Notes under the pieces: model-generated | Databases searched by the model: none | Told to the model about the DNA's origin: nothing | Seen by the model: the letters and a program-made list of their open reading frames with translations, nothing else | NCBI GenBank assembly: GCA_030248135.1 | Contig: JASANC010003903.1 | Coordinates: forward strand, 1 to 64,000 | Reading direction: 5' to 3' | Source: Theristus sp. LFF4_11 | Lineage: Eukaryota > Nematoda > Chromadorea > Monhysterida > Xyalidae | DNA length: 64,000 nucleotides | Shown here: one piece after another, positions 11,769 to 23,282 of the stretch | Layout: each line of letters opens with the position of its first letter | Position numbering within the stretch: position 1 is the first letter of the stretch | Made by a program: the position numbers and the translations under genes

Positions 11769-14353
11769 ATGCAATTCAGTGATCAACGCAAGTTTTCGCC
11801 AGCTGCTCAATTGAACGCTTTTACGATTTTCACCCAATTATGGTGGTTCCTGATGATATTCGTGATTTTACTGACCACAACAATAACAGTCGGTTATCTG
11901 CGGCAAGACTCTTTGATACTGAACTTTGAAAATTATAAAAAGTACAGTCGAAATCGAAGCTACGCAAAATTGATTGCACTTTCGCAATCCGACTCTAAAA
12001 ACAACAACAACGGAGCCCATCGACAGACTGTCAGTTTTCAGCTGCCGAAATCATCACCAACGAAAAAATGCAAAAACACCAGCGAAATCGCACTTTTTAC
12101 ATATGTGTCCAATTTCACGTTGATGGACCGATTGTACGCAAGAGCGGTGGCTACGCAGCGATGCTACGCAAGACGCATGAATTACACGCATATTGCAATC
12201 GAAGACAGTGACCCGATGGTGAAACTGGCCGGATGCAGGCAGAGTCATGTGCGTTACAATTGCGTTCTTAGAGTTCAGCTTTGACTTATGAAACTAGTTC
12301 GTACTTTCGTTGATGCTGTTAGAAAACTGATAAAATTTTGGCGCGGCTTACAAACATTTGACGGACGGATATTCGACGTAAAAATTGTCTAATAAAAGTA
12401 AGTACCGTCGAATGTTACGTCAATTGTTACGTCGAAGTCAAATGTTACTTTAAACGTTACGTCAAACGTTACGTCGTACGCTACGTATACGTAAAACGTA
12501 CGTCAAATGTTGCGTCAAGCGTTACGACACCGTTACGGCGTGAGTTTACGTCAAATGCTGATTTCACTTTCAGATACTCTTCCGCAAGCACTGTATGGTT
12601 CGTTTCACCTTGCTGAACAGTCCAAACATTCGATGGTTGTTTGTGTTGGACGCTGACACCAGTGTCACTAACCCAGGCCACTGTCTAAACGAATGGATTG
12701 CAGGGCTAGTTTTTGATCGAAAAAAACTCTCTTCCAACAATTACCTTTAAAAAGTTCTTTCATACTCATTGATAAGTCCGACTGCGAAACAGGATTGTGC
12801 GGTCTACGTTTTGCTTGGAGAAACTTATTCTTGAAAGAAATTTTATAATTGAGATGCTGATTGGTCGCACCAGCCTTACGAATCAGCATTCTCAAACTCA
12901 AAAGCCCACCTTCGAGAAAAAAATAACAACAACAACTAGCCCCGCGCTCGTCAGATCCCTCGGTGGACCTGCAATTCTACGAGCGTTCGTTCATCTGGGA
13001 GCCGGCCGCCGGCAACTACGTCGTTCGCAACACCCTGTACGCACGTCGCTTCCTGGCCGACTTAGCGGCGTACCATGAGAAACTGCCGAACTCACGAGCG
13101 TTCTCGAGTTTCGACAACGGCGCACTACTGAGTGTGCTCTTGAGACGGCTGCACCCCGAGCGGCCGGAGTACGCCGCGCACTGCGAGTCGTTGTGGTAAA
13201 ATTAGGCGTGTTTCGCCACTTTTTTAGGAGTCCGTTGTATTTTTTCCGTAGTACATGCTTGTGTTCTACGGCACAAGACAGACTCCGCCTCCTGAGTAAT
13301 GCCTGCATCACGTTATCACCAACCAATCAGCTGCCTGCCCATGAAAGAATTCCAGGTACAACGCCAAGATCCCTTATCAGTGGTACATCTGGTGTGCCGA
13401 TCGGTATCTCCGCAACCGGCGTCACTCCAACGGGCACATTCGTTTGCTGCTTCGCACGCACGGCTGGACAGTCGACAAACACGTGCTGAATGGGCGATGG
13501 ACGGCGCAGACGTTCATGGAGCACGGCTGGAAGACGGACAAACTGACGGAGACGGCGTGGGCGTTGGAGGTGTTGCTTCGGGATTGTGTTTTTTTTCATT
13601 TATTTGTTTGCGCACTAGTTCCGGTCATTCTCTCTTTTGTCTTTTACTTTCACACACGTAACTTTCGGTCTCTTGATTTAGAGTCTGAGCCATCTCAAAA
13701 CGATTTTCCAAGAAAATTTTACTAAACTAAGTAGGGTCACTTTCTAAACACTTATGACAGTTGTTGTTATGACAGTTACATGTAAGCATGTATGTACAGT
13801 ATAACATCGCTCGTCATATAACACTAATCGTCATATAACACACTAATAACACTAATATAACAGTCGCTGCATGTTTTCTCAGATCCCACCCCAAAAGCAA
13901 ACGGCACATTTTCAGCGTGCGCCCGGCGGCGACGAGTGTGACCCGGTGCTCCGTCGGCCGTGGCCTCTGCGAACGTCGCTGCACTTGAACGAGTCGGCGA
14001 TGCGGCGGCTTTTCGCCGATCACGAACGCAACCAACAGAACAACTTGGGCCTGGTCGAGCTGCCCGATGTGCGACGGTGTTGGCCACGGTGCGAGCAGCA
14101 TAATCACAACGAAAGTGGCAGTATTGGCGAGAATGACTGGGAAAATGGCGGCTTTTCGGCTTCTGAGAACGGCGAAACAAGAAGTCATGAGTCTGATGAC
14201 GTTTCTTACAGGCTGTATCTGCCAGCGCTTCGATTTGACGTGAATTTTCGTAAATTTGACACGTTTCTCGCGTTGGTTATTATTGTGTTTTTGTTGTTTT
14301 CCGCGCTGTACCGGCTGTTTGTCTGTAGATCTTTGTCTACTGTACAGAGATAG
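11769..14353 (+). CDS. DUF273 glycosyltransferase-like membrane protein
   Basis: Exons at 11769-12248, 12574 to about 12707, 12955-13195, about 13356-13569 and 13883-14353. The second exon's donor is unresolved: no GT site keeps the phase needed by exon 3, so a GC donor or a missed exon is likely. DUF273 is a nematode-expanded family with a nucleotide-sugar transferase fold. An N-terminal hydrophobic segment (about residues 23-45) suggests type II membrane insertion. Seen motifs are [20 protein letters not shown], the DxD-containing [39 protein letters not shown], and [12 protein letters not shown]. The last exon adds an Asn/Ser/Glu-rich stretch and a second hydrophobic segment ([15 protein letters not shown]) near the C-terminus, which is unusual. 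Donor sugar and acceptor are unknown. Confidence 0.85.
12395..12555 (+). repeat. TTACGTC-type minisatellite
   Basis: Irregular repeats of about 12 bp close to GTTACGTCAAAC in intron 1 of the DUF273 gene, running nearly to the acceptor of exon 2. Spacing varies, so this is a degenerate tandem array. Confidence 0.65.
13250..13345. mobile_element. Fragment of CAGTC-ended MITE
   Basis: Matches the interior and right subterminal part of the MITE family (CTCCGCC, CATCACGTTATCACCAACC, AATCAGCTG) but lacks the terminal CAGTC. It sits in intron 3 of the DUF273 gene just before the next acceptor. Confidence 0.45.
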
Positions 14354-14787
14354 CTGATTGGCTGCATTTGAATTAGGCACGCTCATTGGATGCATTGTAA
14401 ATCGATGATTGGCGCTCGACGCTCGGGCTGCATTTTGATCCAAAGTAAACACGCGTATTTTGCTTCGTTCTCTGCTCCGAAAGATAGAACCGTCGGTTTC
14501 GTTATTAAAATAATTGGTTTTCGACCTTGTACCGAAACTTCCGTTCACAATCATGGATATAAACGTGCAAAAATGTTGTTTGTCTTTGCGTCAGGACAGC
14601 AAGAAAAAAATCCGCGTCGCCTTTTTGTTATTTGATACAGCAGTGCACTTCTATTCGTCTTTACCAAACATATGTGAAATTCAATATTGAAAACACAAAA
14701 AAAAAACATTTTTATGATCAAACAAAAGTGTAGATAAACCAATTGGCAGCCATCACGTTTTATTTCAATAAAACTTTTGTAATTATC
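14354..14787. other. Intergenic gap, DUF273 to channel gene
   Basis: A CCAAT-containing block (GCTGATTGGCTGCATTTGAA, 14352-14374) follows the DUF273 stop. AATAAA at 14767-14772 lies only 16 nt before the next ATG, so it is either the upstream gene's polyadenylation signal or chance. No ORF is supported. Confidence 0.4.
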
Positions 14788-17481
14788 ATGCAGAATCTTA
14801 CCGTGATGGTTTTCCTCCTGGTGTCGTCAATTTTGATCAACCATATTGCTATGATTTCGGCCCTAAGAACCGGTGCAGCCGGTGTTCTGAGGGACCGCGG
14901 ATCTACGGGTGACGGTTTCGGCTCGAGTGACCGGCACAATCTAAAACTCCAGTCAAATTCGCCATCAAATAGCGAACACAATCAAGCGACTGAAGACGAG
15001 ACGAGAGCGTTTTTCGAGCGACTCTCCGCTGGGAATTTTTCCAGTAGCGAAAATGCTACTGAACAGCGACATACTTCAGCTGAACAGCTTTACATTGACT
15101 TATTCCGTGGTTACCACCGAAATATTCGACCGGTTTCGTACGATGGTCAATTGACAACGGTGCTGGTCAGCCCGAACTTGTATGGTATTATTGACGTGGT
15201 AAGTGTGAGACGATTCTTAGGGCGAATCACACATACCTACGCACCGACATTCATGCATTCATAAAACATCACACATTAAGTTCGCTGTTTGCGGTTTCGC
15301 CAGGTGGACGCACACCGCGGTGCCCCCTGGATTGTTCAAAGCTGCCGACAGCGTTTTACCACAGACGGATTTTGTAGTCTGGGTAAAACGATACTTTTGC
15401 GTCGCTTAAAAGTTCACATTTGTGAAATAAAAAAAACTGTAGCAATCAGCAGGCCTTCACTTTACTCTTCTGTTTCATCATGCATGAATGGGACATTTTT
15501 TTAAAAGTTCGGATTTGAAAACTGTGCATTCCCTATTTGCAGCGTGAAAATCACCAAACAATCGTCTACTCACGATGGTTTCAAATGGTTAGTGAGAATA
15601 ATGCTAAACTTTTTGAAAGGTTTTCCTGGATTCTTCTGTTTGAAGGCGTCAAAACGTCTTACCAGAGACAGTGATGCAAGATGCGAACAGTATTTCAGTT
15701 TTGGACGGATCCAAAGTTGCGCTGGGATCCAGCTGACTACAATGGCACCAAGCAGATCTTGGTGAACGTGCGCAACATTTGGGTGCCTGATATCACGATC
15801 ATTGAACTGTGAGTTCACACGGTGGTGTATTGACAGCCGTAATAAATCACCCTGTGAGGAAAGACACATATGCGCATCTTACCAAATCAGCAAAAGGTTT
15901 TTTTACCCAAAATTGTCACATACGTTGCTTCAAATTCCAAAAATTTTAATTATTCATTCAAGTTTTTGTTCCAATCCAATTACTTTTTACAGTCTCAGCT
16001 CTAGCGTGGCGTCAACAGTGATCGACTTTTGCTCCGTGAAAAGCGATGGTATGGCAAAGAAAAAAGTGATCGTTCGAGATAAACACTGCAGCTGAAAAGA
16101 CGTTTCATTATTTCGAAATTTCAAAACATTATTGCAGTCTCTGTTCTAGTTCGTTTTGCGTTTGGTCTGCACGTGTTTTTGCGGTGTCAGACGTTTTGCT
16201 TTGCCTCAATTCTCCCAATTGCACTTGTCTCTGTTGCAAGGCACCGTGCGGTACTCCCTTAACGACATCATCCAACTCTACTGCTCCATCGAGCCTCGCC
16301 ATTTCCCATTCGACACGCAGAACTGCAGCGCCACGTTCGTCAGCTGGGAGTATCCAGCTGATCAGGTGCAAGTGATCGCGCAACCGTCCGCGCACGGCTA
16401 TCTCAAGTTCTACTACAAAAATTCCGGTTTAGTTTTGTTTTATTTTCTAGGCTGCTTTGTGGTGTACTGATTTTTTCTTTTGTTTAATTTGGTCAGCCGC
16501 GATTTGTTCGTATAAACGTGGGGTACACCGCGGTGCTCTGTTTTTTTGCCACAATTCTGTTTTGCGGCCATTTCGCAGGTGTGTTCGAACATCTCACCTC
16601 TGCGCCATATTTCATTTGTACTTCATTTCAGCGTGCCTCGTTTATGCGTGTATACTTCAGAGTGGCGTCTGGTGTCCTACACGTACGACAACAACGTCTC
16701 CATTGGCGACAACGCCACATTCAGCTTCGACGGCGTCACATTCCACCTGGCTATCCGACGCAAGCCGACGTTCTACATTCTGGCGCTAGTCGTGCCCACG
16801 TTCATCATCACGGCACTGTCGATATTCGGTGAGAGCGTTCACGGAGTCTCATAATATTGCGATTGCCCAGTTGAGCCGCCACGTGACGTGTCCCGTATTG
16901 TCATTTGTCTCGTCTCGCCAAATGTTGAACAAAAATGGTGTCTCGTCCAGCGGCAACCCCACGGTACAGTACTCTTTTTGTGTGTTTGTTATTACATCGG
17001 CAGTGCGAAGGTTTGGCTGAATCAAACACACACAACCCATTGGTGGGTAACAACAATGAATTATTCTTGCAACTCACGATCCCGTTCTTTTTTCAGTTCA
17101 CGAGCTCTGTGTTCTGCCAAAAAAGTGACAGGTTTCAACAGTCATACTGTACTTGCAGGCATCTTCTCGCCGTCGAGCGCTTCAACGGAGCGCAGCGAGC
17201 GAGTGACACTCGGTCTGACGGCCACGTTGGCGCTCTCCGTGATGCTGCTGATGGTGACCGACATGATGCCGAAGTCGGACGACTCGTTTCCGTTGCTCGG
17301 TTCGGCTGCAAATGAGATACATTGTATTTGCAAGAAATGGCCGCAAATGAAGAGCGCTGATTGGTCGAATTGGTGGGATGATGGCTATATAAGATGGAGA
17401 ACGTTTTCAAAGTGCTGTACATTTGCCTGATGAATTGATTAATTGATCGATTAATTAATTGATTGATTGATTGATTGATTA

Positions 17482-17521
<40 letters not shown>

Positions 17522-18563
17522 CTTGATTGATTGATTGATTGATTGATTGAGAGCAAGCGTTCAGGGCAGTACGTCGTTGGTCAGATGATCTGGATCTGCA
17601 TTGCGACCGCATTATCGGTTGGCGTGATGAGTCTGCAGATGAGCGCAGCGGTGGGCGATTGCGACATGCCGAATTGGCTGCTTGTCGTCGTCCGACTTAA
17701 ACGCAATCGAGTCAAGGTGAATCGTCGGTGAAACGGTGCCGTGAGGAGCCAAAGAGATTCACACGTTTCAACATGATAAGAACGTTTCGGCTTTTTTGAA
17801 CAAGAATTCCGGATCAATATGGTTGAAATACACGATGATTCACCTCTCAATCCTGGTGTGTTTTCTAGTCGCACCCTTGTGCGACCGGTGTGGTGGCTGG
17901 AGCGTGGTTCGGACCTCGACTTGCGGTGACCAACACCGCGCGTTTCGGGCGTCCGCACCGGTGCTCCACCACACCGTCACACGGGTGTAATGTTTCGAGT
18001 GAAATGGTGCATATCACGCATTTTATGTACTGACCATTATTTTCAGCCTGCCAACCGGTCGATCTATGAACATTCGCTTGTGAACATTGGTGATGTTGGT
18101 TTTCGAATCGCAAATAATAACATCAATCGCAAAGCCGGAAAACAGGTGTGTCTGGGTTTTTTGTCGCGATTTCACTGATTACACAGGTTTTTGGATGAAA
18201 TGAGCGACTTTAAAACTGGGAAGATGGACGTTAGAAAAGATTCCCAAGCAAGTGATCAATTCTTCTTTTAAGCGATAACCTGCGTGCTGCTTCACAGTTC
18301 AAAAAGTGCTCCTTATTTTTCATAAATTTTTGCAGAGCGAAAATTTCTCAAAACTGCAACTTTCCATTGAAAGCATTCATGAAATACTGCTGAAGATGAA
18401 CGTTGAGCTACACGAGCGGTCTTGTGATGAGCAACGGCTGGCCGAAGCAGCGCGGGTGTGCTTTCGTTTGGACGTGATTTTCAATGTTTTATTCAGCGCA
18501 ATGAACATTGTGCAGACAGTGACGTATTTCGCTGTTGATAACGAAGAAGCTGGTCACAACTAG
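14788..18563 (+). CDS. Cys-loop ligand-gated ion channel subunit (acetylcholine-receptor-like, cation type)
   Basis: Eleven exons keep phase throughout: 14788-15198, 15543-15587, 15699-15808, 15993-16048, 16241-16426, 16661-16828, 17159-17299, 17565-17716, 17869-17991, 18047-18145 and 18336-18563, giving 572 residues. The N-terminus is a signal-like hydrophobic stretch. The ligand-binding domain shows WTDPKLRWDPADYNG and an exact Cys-loop, CSIEPRHFPFDTQNC (13 residues between cysteines). M1 follows (FYILALVVPTFIITALSIFG). M2 is SERVTLGLTATLALSVMLL: a Glu before M2 and no PAR motif suggest cation selectivity. M3 and a C-terminal M4 are present. Loop C (YYKNSEWRLVSYT) lacks the vicinal cysteines of alpha subunits, so this is a non-alpha subunit or an orphan LGC-type receptor. 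About 80 residues between signal peptide and binding domain are low-complexity and longer than usual. Confidence 0.9.
15279..15388 (+). repeat. Dispersed ~110-130-bp repeat family, copy 2
   Basis: Closely matches 6883-7010 in the same orientation (AAGTTCGCTGTTTGCGGTTT at the left, TAGTCTGGGTAAA at the right). It lies in intron 1 of the channel gene. Confidence 0.65.
17428..17551 (+). repeat. (GATT)n microsatellite
   Basis: Tetranucleotide GATT array with a few ATTA and GCTT interruptions. It ends only about 13 nt before the acceptor of the exon encoding M3 of the channel, so array length could affect splicing of that exon. Confidence 0.95.
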
Positions 18564-18603
18564 CGGAAGACGTCCCATAAAATCATCAGTACACGATGAA
18601 AAA

Positions 18604-18609
18604 AATAAA
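18604..18609 (+). terminator. Polyadenylation signal of the channel gene
   Basis: AATAAA 41 nt downstream of the channel stop codon, on the same strand. Confidence 0.6.
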
Positions 18610-18680
18610 GTTAAGAAGTTCATGTTTTTTGGGACGTTGTACTGGAATGTAATGTGACGATATCAATAATACGTTTCCGA

Positions 18681-19543
18681 TCAGAGATTCGTTAGCAGCT
18701 GCCTTTTGAAAGGTTGGTGTTGCCGCGGTTCAATCTGAAACAACACAGTTTATTTAAAAAAAAAACAATTGCTAGAACGAGCTTCAAAAATAAAATTGTC
18801 AGTGAAAAACGTACTGGCTGACACGATGGTCGACCGATTTGGCATTGATCGGCTAAAAAATATGCGCATTTATAATCAAAGAGTCAGATGCATATAGTCT
18901 GCTAAATTAGATGCACTCTTAAGCCTTTTTTGTGGGGAGTCTGTCGGAAACTGAGCTCCTCGGTTTGTGCTCCCTCGCATCCGCCCTATCACGCGTCGTC
19001 CACCATTTGTCGCGTAACTCGGAAAAACAGCCATAATATGACCTATCACGCAACTCCGAGCTGATGATGAGTTACAGAGCACTCGCCAGCCGCAAATCAA
19101 CAACAAAACATTTTTTCTTGTATTTTTTTTCAATCCCGCCCAGGAATGTTCACACATTGCTTTTTTTGGCCGCACCCATTGTCCAGCTACACGTACCTTC
19201 TGGACAGCAGAGCGCCTTACCATCGCAGCAGGTAGCATTACGAAGATGGCAACAGCCGACGTCGACCTTGTTCGGAAATGCACAGCAGGTTTGATTGCTG
19301 CCACACGGTGCCAGTAAGTCGCAGTCATTGCGCGTCTGGGAGTGGACACAGCAAAATAGTTGAAAATGTCAATTTTTGTTCAGCAAACAATTTGGCGCTT
19401 TTTCCGGCGTTTTAGAAACGCTGGCAGGCGTTCTGAAACGCTAGATTTGTTATTCACAAAAGTTGTGGCGTTGATTTTGTCAGCTTACAATAGTGGCCGA
19501 TGTCACACCAACGACGGATATCGGCAGTAGCACGCAAAGGATA
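18681..19543 (-). CDS. Small secreted protein with one granulin module (partial model)
   Basis: Three exons are seen on the minus strand: 19543-19489 (hydrophobic signal-like ILCVLLPISVVGVTSATI, donor GTAAGC), 19335-19197 (granulin core, donor GTACGT) and a probable last exon 18734-18681 ending TGA. The core reads NDCDLLAPCGSNQTCC and continues through CC pairs separated by 9, 6 and 5 residues, as in granulin/epithelin modules (usually 8, 6, 5). Exon 1 with the start codon and an exon carrying the last two cysteines are not resolved; joining the core directly to the last exon would hit a stop, so one more exon must exist. Granulins are secreted growth-factor-like or lysosomal cysteine-rich peptides. 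One module makes this much shorter than vertebrate progranulin. The gene faces the channel gene tail to tail. Confidence 0.75.
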
Positions 19544-19968
19544 CTGGAAATTGGATGATTTATGGTGCGCAATTTCATTGTTGCGTTTTTTACAGATCAC
19601 TTGATGTGTCACTGCAGCGTATGAATGATTAAACAAACAGCAAACTGACATCCATCCTTCGGTTTGTGTGAAACTGGACATGTGTCGCCTTTTCATGGCG
19701 TGTGACCGTGTGTTTATCGAAAAATGATGTGTTGCTTCACGTCTTTGTGACGTCAGCACAACAAAAAGTCCCACTGTTTTTTGTTTTGCTTCATATCTTT
19801 CTCTGACCGGTTCAAATACAGTTCAAATCTGCAACCAGTCGCCGCATTTTTTCTGGATATTTTGTCGTCGCTGGTGAATGTTGTGGATCCCGAGTGAAAG
19901 GGTTTCGATTTTGAAGCTTATTGTTTCACTTAGAATGCTTATTGTGAATGCAGCATGTTCCAAATAAT
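19544..19968. other. Gap upstream of the granulin gene
   Basis: Probably holds the first exon and promoter of the minus-strand granulin gene. Several ATGs could feed the signal-peptide exon; none is clearly best. The target site of the LTR element (TAAT) closes the segment at 19965-19968. Confidence 0.35.
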
Positions 19969-20611
19969 TGTAACAAAGTAACAAAGTTCACGTTCACGTT
20001 AAATTTCACGTTCACTTTCACGTTCACGTCCACGCATTCTCGGTGCACGTTAAAGTGAAGCTAACAATTATAATCATTAAAAATGTTTTATTTTATGTTT
20101 TTCATTACAGTAACCCAATGCATCGCGCGCGCGCGGCAATGACGTGGCGGCTGCTTATCGGCGGCGGCGGCAAAAATAAAAGAAAATAAAGAGTGAAAGA
20201 TTTTTACATGTATAATGTCATGTCAAATGTTGTTTACATTGTTGCATTTTTAAAAGATCAAGAGTTGCTTTTGCACATCGGAATGTTTCTTTTTGCGTGT
20301 TCTTTGTATGTTATGTCTAACACATCTGTTTTCTGTTTTCTGTTTGGCGTCTGGATATTTCAAATTCCAGAGTTTTCGCGAATTTCGTTCTCTCGTTCTC
20401 TTTTTCGCTGGCAGTCAGTTGTTGTAAAAAACCCGTTCTCGTGATTGTTGTTATCTTGTTTGAAGCCTCGATTCCTTAGACATTGAATCCATGCGCGAAT
20501 ATGTATTTTTCTTGCTGTATTGGTTCTCGCAATAAACTAATAAACTCGCAAGTGTTGACTCTGCTGAATTACACGAAATAAAATCTCACGCATTCAGGTA
20601 GCTTTATCACA
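19969..20611 (+). repeat. 5' LTR
   Basis: 643 bp. The first 282 bp are nearly identical to the 3' LTR; the rest is strongly diverged. It contains CACGTT-rich sequence near its start, a (GC)n-rich block and AATAAA signals including one near 20530. Confidence 0.9.
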
Positions 20612-20612
20612 C

Positions 20613-20630
20613 TGGTGACCACGCTGGGAG
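20613..20630 (+). other. Primer binding site
   Basis: TGGTGACCACGCTGGGAG, starting one base after the LTR end. TGG at its start fits pairing with a tRNA 3' CCA. The tRNA species was not identified. Confidence 0.6.
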
Positions 20631-21075
20631 CTAAACCCACGCGACAACCTTGCCGCTCACGATCACGTCTCGCTAGAACCGCGTAGTCGTTTTTTTGTAT
20701 TTCTCGCTTCTCGTTGCATTCACAGTTTGGCGTCGATAATGGACTTGCAGTAGTTTTTTTTCGCGTATTTTTTTTCTCGAATCGCGGTCGTCCGTGCATC
20801 GCAGCGCAACTGAATAATTCGAACGCACCGAGCTACAACTGAATCTCAGCTGATCCTCCGTGGCGCCCGTGGGGCGGGCGCCGGAGCGTCCGTGAGCCCG
20901 CATTCGCATAATTTTCAACAAATTTTAACTCGACGAAAAATAATCAACGCTTCGACGCAAAATAATTTACTGGTGGTGGCGACCATGCACATCTCGCTTC
21001 GGGCATAACGTTGCTGCTGCATCGCGTAAGTTGATTCTAAATTTGATGTTTTTTTTTCGAGTTTGATTTGAACGC

Positions 21076-22604
21076 ATGAGTCGCGAGTTTATCACTGAGT
21101 CGCATTTGCAACAACTGGAAGCCCGAGTTGCGGCACTGCAACAGCAACTTGCTGCTTTGGATAACGAATTTGAATCGCACTCTCGCGCTCACGCGCCTCC
21201 AGAGCAAGCCGTATTTTGCCGTCTAGCTCTGTTGCCTTTATTTCACGGTCGCGATCCATGGGAACACGCCCCATCATGGGTGGAGCAGTTTGAAAAAATA
21301 GTAACCGCATGTTGCGTCCACGAGTACTTCTGGCCAAATTTATTTGCATCTCGATTGAGCGGCTGTGCTGAATCATGGCTCAGCAATTTTATTTCGCAAG
21401 CGCAGTTCTCGCAGTCACAACGCAGCGCGCGCGTAGCCCGCAATCACGAACGTGCAGTTATGCAGAATTGAAAAATAGCTTTTTGGCCCAGTTTACCAGT
21501 GAAGACGACGCGGATTTCGCTTCTGAGTTGTTGTACAACCGTCGTCAGGGTGACCGGGAGTCCGTGCCCATGTACGCATGTGAGTTGTATAAGCTGGCCA
21601 AGCGAGCCAGTGGTAGATCCAAAGAATCCCTCGCGTGTTGGAGGAAGATTCTTCGCGAACTTTTTCTGGCCGGACTACGCCCCACACTAGTAATCGCGTT
21701 GCGCACTCTACTGCCGTTTTTGCCATTGGATTTCAACAGCGCTGTGCAAGAAGCCGCTCGCGTGGAAGCTGCACTCAAACACGGTTGCTCCCCGAATGAA
21801 TATTTACTCGTTAGTTGGAGCCGCACACTCAAAATGTTCCCCGAACTCGATCGCACCGCGCAGTGTCCGCTGACCGCAGCAGAAAAACCCAAACCGCGCG
21901 ACAAAAATTCTGCAGAGGATACAGCACCAGAATTAGAACCGCATTCATGTGATCGCAATAAAACCCACGCGGAAAGCCGCGTTGAAGCCCGCGTTGAAAC
22001 TCGCGCTGAAAACCGCGGAGAACACGAGTTGGTTAGAGAAAATTTTGCCACACCAACGGAAACGTTCAAATTCACACCACGTGATAAAAAATTTACGCGC
22101 CTCGTTGAAAAATTTTGCAAACCGCGTGAACGCGAATGTCTCGGCAGATTCGGCGGATGCGCAAGATGGGCGCACATCCTAACCGGATATGGCCCACGTG
22201 TAAAGTACCGCGTGATTACTCACATCACACGGAACTTTTGCCGTTTGAATCACGAACCGCTATGTCGCTACGAAGTCTCGTTAAAACTCGCGCCAAAATG
22301 GAAGGGCCCTTACACGATCGTTTCAGTCACGGCCACGAATGCGCGTATTGTCCCCTTTGGTTGCGACACCCCTATAGACACGGTACACCTCAATCGTTTG
22401 AAAATTGCAGAGCACGCCACCGTCGCAATACGACCCGTCGGGGGGAGTCCCGAACCGCGCGGAGACTCCGACGCCACGATCCAGCCCGCGGCCACGCTAA
22501 AATCCCCGGTCTCGACCAACCACGCGTCCACGCCACAGGTACGACGTTCTGAGCGTCTAGCGGCGCTTGCGGACAAGCGCAAGTTTAGCCGGGGAGGAGT
22601 GTAA
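21076..22604 (+). pseudogene. Defective gag-integrase-tail ORF of the LTR element
   Basis: A gag-like protein starts at 21076 with a coiled coil, then shifts frame near 21420-21480: the upstream frame stops at 21471 while homology-like sequence goes on in the frame of 21375-22604. In that second frame, gag sequence runs through a charged Glu/Arg/Ala-rich stretch straight into a segment typical of the C-terminal tail of Ty3/gypsy integrase (basic/aromatic KWKGPY and VHLNRLK). The whole of pol between them has been lost without breaking the frame. The ORF ends in the purine tract at the 3' LTR. Confidence 0.8.
22591..22599 (+). other. Polypurine tract
   Basis: GGGGAGGAG directly before the 3' LTR; this is the plus-strand primer position for an LTR element. 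Confidence 0.75.
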
Positions 22605-23282
22605 CAAAGTAACAAAGTTCACGTTCACGTTAAATTTCACGTTCACTTTCACGTTCACGTCCACGCATTCTCGGTGCACGTTAAAGTGAAGCTAACAATT
22701 ATAATCATTAAAAATGTTTTATTTTATGTTTTTCATTACAGTAACCCAATGCATCGCGCGCGCGCGGCAATGACGTGGCGGCTGCTTATCGGCGGCGGCA
22801 GCAAAAATAAAAGAAAATAAAGAGTGAAAGATTTTTACATGTATAATGTCATGTCAAATGTTGTTTACATTGTTGCATTTTGAATATCAAGATTTGTTTG
22901 TTCGCGAAATTTCTGCATCTTCATGATTGTTGTGTCTATCACATCTGGTCTATGTTTTGGATACTTTAGATTTTTCTCGCTTTTCAGCTCTCGTTTTTCT
23001 CCCGCCGCCGGGCTCTGGCAGTCAGTCGTCAAAAACACGTTCTCGTTTCTCCTAACGTTCTTTTACATTGTGCCTTCTATCTTTTTTCTTACACGTGCCG
23101 CGCGTTTCCCTCGTTGGTGTTTCCATGTGCGAAAGTATTTTTTCTTTATCATGGTGCTCGCAATATAGCTCGCAATAAAATCACATTTTGGAATTGAAAA
23201 GTGGGATATGTTGGATTAAAAATTAAATAACTTAACTCACTATTTAACTTCAAAATCTCACGCAGCAGGTTGCTTTATCACA
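22600..23282 (+). repeat. 3' LTR
   Basis: 683 bp. Starts TGTAAC and ends ATCACA. Positions 22600-22881 match the 5' LTR almost perfectly; the rest is related only in patches such as GGCAGTCAGT and AAAATCTCACGCA. Confidence 0.9.

Larger units (their letters stand above)
19969..23282 (+). mobile_element. Ty3/gypsy-type LTR retrotransposon, internally deleted
   Basis: Two direct LTRs (19969-20611 and 22600-23282) start TGTAAC and end ATCACA and are flanked by the 4-bp duplication TAAT (19965-19968 and 23283-23286). A primer binding site starting TGGTGACC follows the 5' LTR, and a purine tract precedes the 3' LTR. The internal part is only about 2 kb. It encodes a gag-like region and the far C-terminal tail of an integrase; protease, reverse transcriptase, RNase H and the integrase core are missing. 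The element therefore cannot move by itself. The LTR pair is oddly mosaic (see findings). Confidence 0.9.

Noticed and set aside
18876..19349. Minus-strand ORF of 157 codons overlapping the granulin exon
   Set aside because: It is in a different frame from the cysteine-patterned granulin core and runs through the GTACGT donor.
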